From assembly GCA_002343455.1 (NCBI GenBank), contig DDSR01000314.1, positions 1 through 26,809 of the forward strand: a stretch of 26,809 bases of DNA. Reading direction: 5' to 3'. Position 1 is the stretch's first letter; each line of letters begins with the position of its first letter. Both the position numbers and the translations under genes were made by a program. The notes under the pieces are model-generated. The model ran no database searches. It had not been told where the DNA came from and saw only the letters and a program-made list of their open reading frames with translations. Source of the stretch: Deltaproteobacteria bacterium UBA2385. Its GTDB lineage: Bacteria > Myxococcota_A > UBA796 > UBA2385. Below, one piece after another: positions 23,801-26,809 of this stretch.

Positions 23801-24745
23801 TCAGCTCCGCCGGCGCCACCCCAGGGCCAGGAGAGCGATCAGCCAGGGGCCGCTCAGCCCGGCGGCGGCGCTGCAGGCGCGGGCCTTGTTCTCCTCGGCC
23901 TCCACCGGCTCGGCGCAGTCGGGGTCCACCTCGTCGCACCACTCGTCGCAGGTTCCGTCCTCGTAGCGCCCATTGATCTCGCAGAGGTCCACCGTCCCGT
24001 GGACGGCCTCGATCTGCTCCATCAGCCAGGGCCAGGCGACGTCCACCCGGCTGCTGCCCGACTCGGTCCGGCAGTTGTTGTCGCCCCAGGAATGAACCCC
24101 CACCTGGATCCACTCCTCGGAGCCGTCGAGCTGGGCGAGCTGCGGCCCGCCGCTGTCCCCGCTGCAGATCTGCCCCTCGTCGGGGTTGGTCTCGCTGAGG
24201 CTGTAGAGGAACATGTCGTCGACCTGGTCCAGCGTCAGGACGGCCGAGCGCTTGGTCCCGCTGCCGCTGCCCGAGGCGCTGCTGAGGCCGAAGCCGACGC
24301 TGACCATCTCCAGGCCCACATCCGTCTCGGAGAGGGGGAGGGGGTTGATGCGCATGGCCGGCACGGGCGCGTCCTCGTCGAGGACCAGGATGGCGAAGTC
24401 GAAGGCCCCCAGGTCGGTGCCCAGCGGACCGCTCTCCAGCTCGCGGTAGTCGGGGTGCACGGCCATGTCGACGAAGCCCCGGGTGTCGTCGGGATCGGTC
24501 ACGTCGGTGCCGAAGTAGGCCTTGCCCAGGGCGACGACCGTCTCCAGCGGGAGGTCGTCCCCGCAGTGCCCGGCGCTGAGCACGATGCGCGGGGTGATGA
24601 TCGAGCCCGTGCAGGCCGAGAAGGTGTACTCCCCGGCGCCCGCACCCAGCGAGACCGCCGCCGGGAAGCCGTACTCGGTCTCGCCGTTGACGATGCTGGT
24701 GGAAGGGGTGGAGGCGAGGGCCAGCGTGGAGAGGAGGAGGATCAT
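23801..24745 (-). CDS. Secreted trypsin-like serine protease (S1A) with MYXO-CTERM-like tail
   Basis: This 314-residue protein has a signal peptide (MILLLSTLALAS) and a chymotrypsin-fold domain starting IVNGETEYGFPAAV, the usual activation-site region. The catalytic triad is His60 (LSAGHC), Asp116 (DFAILVL) and Ser198 (GDSGGP). After the protease domain comes a Cys/Asp-rich segment (CDEWCDEVDPDC, about 265-285), likely disulfide-bonded or metal-binding. The end is ACSAAAGLSGPW, a hydrophobic stretch and WRRRS, matching a MYXO-CTERM-like sorting signal. It should act at the cell surface or be released. The ATG at 24745 opens the signal peptide; a TTG at 24775 is unlikely. Confidence 0.92.
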   Translation of the reverse strand: MILLLSTLALASTPSTSIVNGETEYGFPAAVSLGAGAGEYTFSACTGSIITPRIVLSAGHCGDDLPLETVVALGKAYFGTDVTDPDDTRGFVDMAVHPDYRELESGPLGTDLGAFDFAILVLDEDAPVPAMRINPLPLSETDVGLEMVSVGFGLSSASGSGSGTKRSAVLTLDQVDDMFLYSLSETNPDEGQICSGDSGGPQLAQLDGSEEWIQVGVHSWGDNNCRTESGSSRVDVAWPWLMEQIEAVHGTVDLCEINGRYEDGTCDEWCDEVDPDCAEPVEAEENKARACSAAAGLSGPWLIALLALGWRRRS

Positions 24746-24787
24746 GGGCGCGAGGCTAGCACCGTGGCGAGGCAACGGCGAGCCCGA

Positions 24788-25504
24788 TCATGGGTCCGGG
24801 TAGCCGTACCAGAGGGAGGCGTTCCACTGTCCCCAGGATCCGTCCTTGTAGTGATCGGCCGCGAAGAGGGTCCAGCGGGGGCGCCACTCCTTCAGCTCTC
24901 TCGTTGTCAACCGAGAAACGACCGTTGCCCCATCAAGGGACTTCCCCAGTTCGGACAGCCTGGCCTCGGCCGCATCTGCCCACGGTTCAGAGATCGTCGG
25001 TTCGAAGTCCCAAAGGACCACCGACACCAGGTGGGGCTCGGTCCCGCTTGCGTCGATTGTCCCGACGTAGGTCCCCGAGATCGAGCCGTCGTCAACGATG
25101 TAGGTGACGGTGACGGGAATCCGCAGCTCCGGTCCAGGCAGGCAGTCCCACGGATCGCCTCCGGTACGAGTGACGGCCACCGGGGCTCCGGCCTGGGCGA
25201 AGGTGACCGAGAAGCTGCTGGTCGTACCCTCGGCCCCGTCGATAGGGGAGCGTTCCCAGGTGATGTTGGCCGGTGCCCATGCCTCGAAGATCGGCCAGAC
25301 CTCGGCCAGGTCCACAGGCACCGCGACCTCGGACAAGGGCCACTCGGTCTCAACGCATGGAATGCCGCTCTCCCCACCATCCATGGTCCCGCCGTATCCC
25401 CCATCCCCTCCATCCATTCGGTCGATGGAGCCGCCGGCGTCTCCAGACCCGGTTGGAGGTGCTGCGCAGGACATGAACACGACGAACGAAACGAGAACGT
25501 GCAT
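24788..25504 (-). CDS. Small lipoprotein of unknown function
   Basis: This 238-residue protein has a lipobox (VFMSC, Cys13) and a Gly/Asp/Met-rich linker with repeated DGG units, then a single domain of about 180 residues with Trp-rich stretches (VWPIFEAWAPANITWERS) and beta segments (IPVTVTYIVDDGSISGTYVG). I do not recognise the family. The ATG has GGAGG 5 nt upstream, and it begins 10 nt after the protease stop, so the two are probably one operon. The gene lies in the lower-GC right end (67% and 58% in two sampled lines), unlike the 78-80% sampled further left. Confidence 0.8.
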   Translation of the reverse strand: MHVLVSFVVFMSCAAPPTGSGDAGGSIDRMDGGDGGYGGTMDGGESGIPCVETEWPLSEVAVPVDLAEVWPIFEAWAPANITWERSPIDGAEGTTSSFSVTFAQAGAPVAVTRTGGDPWDCLPGPELRIPVTVTYIVDDGSISGTYVGTIDASGTEPHLVSVVLWDFEPTISEPWADAAEARLSELGKSLDGATVVSRLTTRELKEWRPRWTLFAADHYKDGSWGQWNASLWYGYPDP

Positions 25505-25514
25505 GAGATCCTCC

Positions 25515-26603
25515 TCAGAGATTGGCTCTGACCCAGTCGCGGATGGCCGCGGCGCGTGGGCCGGTGGTTGCGCCGGTAGGGCAGACCTCCGGGTTTCCGG
25601 TCCCCGGGCAGGAGTCCAGCAGCGAATAGGCCGTGACACCAGTGATCCAATGCCCCGCGCCGCAGTAGCCGGAGGGGCAGTAGAAGTGGGGCGCTCCAGA
25701 GATCCCCCGGGCGGCCCCGGTGTCCCACTTCACATAATCGGGAAGCACGGTCTGAACATAACCGTCGGCGCCCATCATGATCCGACCTACGAAGTCGTCG
25801 TCGGTGGTGAGCAGGCTGTTGAAAACAGTGTTGCTGAGACAATCCTGTCCCCGCCGAGGGTAGCCGCGAACGTAGTCCGGGGACTCGGTGATGTCGTCGC
25901 CGACGCTGGAGAGGGGCATCCAGCCCTTGCCCGGTCCGTCCACGAGGTGGACGAGGGCGTAGTCGTTGCTAAAACTGGTGGAACCGGTCCAACCTGGAGC
26001 GATAACCACAGCGTCGCCCTGGTGGCAGGACGGATAAACTCCAACAGGGATGGAGTGGATGTCCAGATTGCCCATGCTACACCAGTACTGGTCTTCCGGG
26101 AGATTGTTCACACAGTGGGCTGCGGTGAGTATGGTGTCTTCGTCGACCATGACCCCGCTGCAATATGCCCCGTACTCCTTGTCGGGATCATCTGTAGCCA
26201 GGAACATCATCTTGCGCTGGCGGCTGTTCATCGGCGCGGCGACGTCAAAGAGTGGGTCATCCTCGGGCTCGAACAGGTACCACCCCCCTCCCGTACAGTT
26301 CCACTTGTTCCAGGACATGGCGACGCCGAGCTCGACTTGGCCCGCGTTGTCCGGCTCCACCCAGGCTGCCTCCAGGCGTTCGCCCGGCTCGACACCGAAG
26401 AGGTCCTCCACCATGACGTCGTACGCCGCGCGCTTCTCGGCCACGCGTTCGGCGTCGACTGCGATGAGCAACCACTCACGCCCCAGGCTGTCGATACGGA
26501 TGGCGAGGCCAACTCCAAAGTACCTATCCGGGTCTGGGTCCATCCCGGTCAGAACCTGATCGGGCACCGCCCACTCCTGGACCTCGGCGTCCGAAGCCGC
26601 CAC
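25515..26603 (-). CDS. V8-like/trypsin-like serine protease, catalytic part downstream of an amber codon
   Basis: The 362-residue open frame holds a complete S1-fold protease: His163 in ILTAAHC, Asp214 in NDYALVH and Ser302 in GISGAPH. The Ser motif GxSGAP, with Ala for the second Gly, points to the V8/glutamyl-endopeptidase-like branch rather than trypsin. The first ~115 residues precede the protease domain and may be a pro-region or a separate domain. The GTG at 26603 has no Shine-Dalgarno and no signal peptide, so it is probably not the real start. The same frame continues upstream through a TAG at 26633-26631 into a signal peptide. If made from this GTG the protein would stay in the cytoplasm. 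Codon use is unusual here (ATA, TTA, AAT) and GC is 57-58% in sampled lines. Confidence 0.72.
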   Translation of the reverse strand: MAASDAEVQEWAVPDQVLTGMDPDPDRYFGVGLAIRIDSLGREWLLIAVDAERVAEKRAAYDVMVEDLFGVEPGERLEAAWVEPDNAGQVELGVAMSWNKWNCTGGGWYLFEPEDDPLFDVAAPMNSRQRKMMFLATDDPDKEYGAYCSGVMVDEDTILTAAHCVNNLPEDQYWCSMGNLDIHSIPVGVYPSCHQGDAVVIAPGWTGSTSFSNDYALVHLVDGPGKGWMPLSSVGDDITESPDYVRGYPRRGQDCLSNTVFNSLLTTDDDFVGRIMMGADGYVQTVLPDYVKWDTGAARGISGAPHFYCPSGYCGAGHWITGVTAYSLLDSCPGTGNPEVCPTGATTGPRAAAIRDWVRANL

Positions 26604-26809
26604 AGAGTATATATGTTGCCCGTTGTAGCGCTAGGTCAGGGCGTCATCCACCATGGACTCGGGCGTCTCGACCGCATCGTCGAGGAGGAAGTAGTACTGG
26701 GTGTCGTCCAGCCACTGGACGTCGTCCCGCTCAGTGGACTCCTGTGCGAAGGACCGTGTGCTCAACAATAAGAGAACAACGGCAAGCGGCAGGCGGCAGG
26801 CGGCAGGCG
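26604..26809 (-). pseudogene. 5' part of the protease gene: signal peptide, then in-frame TAG; start lies outside the window
   Basis: Reading the protease frame upstream of 26603 gives ten codons, then TAG (26633-26631), then 58 open codons to the window edge. These encode a hydrophobic signal (LPLAVVLLLLSTRSFAQ, plausible cleavage after SFA) followed by an acidic segment (ESTERDDVQWLDD and YYFLLDDAVETPESM). This looks like the true N-terminus. CAG or TGG could have become TAG by one substitution. TAG ends other genes here (at 1746, 8356, 9581, 20934), so it is not a reassigned codon. Either the gene is a young pseudogene, or the base is a read or assembly error. Confidence 0.6.
26783..26809 (-). 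repeat. Heptanucleotide tandem repeat at the right edge
   Basis: On the minus strand CGCCTGC occurs three times in a row, followed by a one-mismatch copy (CGCTTGC). The array reaches the window edge, so its full length is unknown. It lies in the N-terminal coding part of the protease signal peptide, where gain or loss of a 7-nt unit would shift the frame. Confidence 0.65.

Noticed and set aside
26603..26615. TATACT upstream of the GTG at 26603 as the promoter of a leaderless protease gene.
   Set aside because: A start point 7 nt after the box would fall inside the coding frame after the GTG, and no -35 match is present.
1..26809. Genome-wide reassignment of TGA or TAG.
   Set aside because: TGA ends many genes here (for example at 4340, 7574, 10705 and 11784) and TAG ends others (1746, 8356, 9581, 20934), so both are normal stops.

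Overview
The window is about 26.8 kb of very GC-rich DNA (hand-counted 60-base lines reach 78-80% G+C) packed with protein genes. I read 23 genes, with no tRNA, rRNA, CRISPR array, transposase or phage gene. Several traits suggest a myxobacterium-like organism (Myxococcota or a relative). Predicted lipoproteins are abundant, with an obvious lipobox Cys in ten gene products. Secreted proteins end in a Cys, a hydrophobic segment and an Arg cluster (MYXO-CTERM-like). There is also a large FG-GAP/MopE/TSP3 calcium- and metal-binding surface protein. This is an inference from protein architecture; no taxonomic marker was compared.

Layout. (a) 1-3134, minus strand: the N-terminus of a lipoprotein running off the left edge, a sulfatase/phosphatase-superfamily lipoprotein, and a polytopic glycosyltransferase that overlaps it. 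(b) 3264-4340, plus: an exported HEXXH peptidase, converging with a lipoprotein of unknown function (4361-5002, minus). (c) 5140-11784, plus: a seven-gene run: radical SAM protein, selenocysteine-containing peroxiredoxin-like protein, parvulin prolyl isomerase lipoprotein, FabL-like reductase, esterase lipoprotein, DsbA-like lipoprotein and pheS. Several members overlap by 4-8 nt. (d) 11791-14483, minus: a formylglycine-type sulfatase lipoprotein and an exported MsrA, divergent from dsbD (14561-16942, plus). (e) 16999-19605, plus: the large surface protein. (f) 19610 to the right edge, minus: two L,D-transpeptidase-family proteins, UspA, an AidB-like acyl-CoA dehydrogenase, a trypsin, a small lipoprotein and a V8-like protease whose reading frame is broken by an amber codon.

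The main discovery is at 6049-6594. A gene with its own Shine-Dalgarno 9 nt after the radical SAM gene contains an in-frame TGA at codon 40, exactly where AhpC/TSA (PRXL2/SelL-like) proteins carry the first Cys of the CxxC motif. The frame continues through conserved-looking sequence to a normal stop. Eleven nt after the TGA begins a GGAGC-AGGUCA-GCUCC hairpin, nearly identical in loop and spacing to the E. coli fdhF bacterial SECIS element. This is a UxxC selenoprotein that standard gene calling would cut to a 39-codon peptide plus an N-terminally truncated ORF.

A shared theme is thiol/selenol redox and protein quality control in the envelope: DsbA-like, DsbD/ScsB-like, exported MsrA, parvulin and the cytoplasmic Sec protein. 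Cell-wall remodelling (L,D-transpeptidases) and secreted hydrolases (two sulfatase-fold enzymes, three proteases, one esterase) accompany it. The last ~2 kb has visibly lower GC (57-58% in sampled lines), suggesting a different origin for the small lipoprotein and the broken protease.
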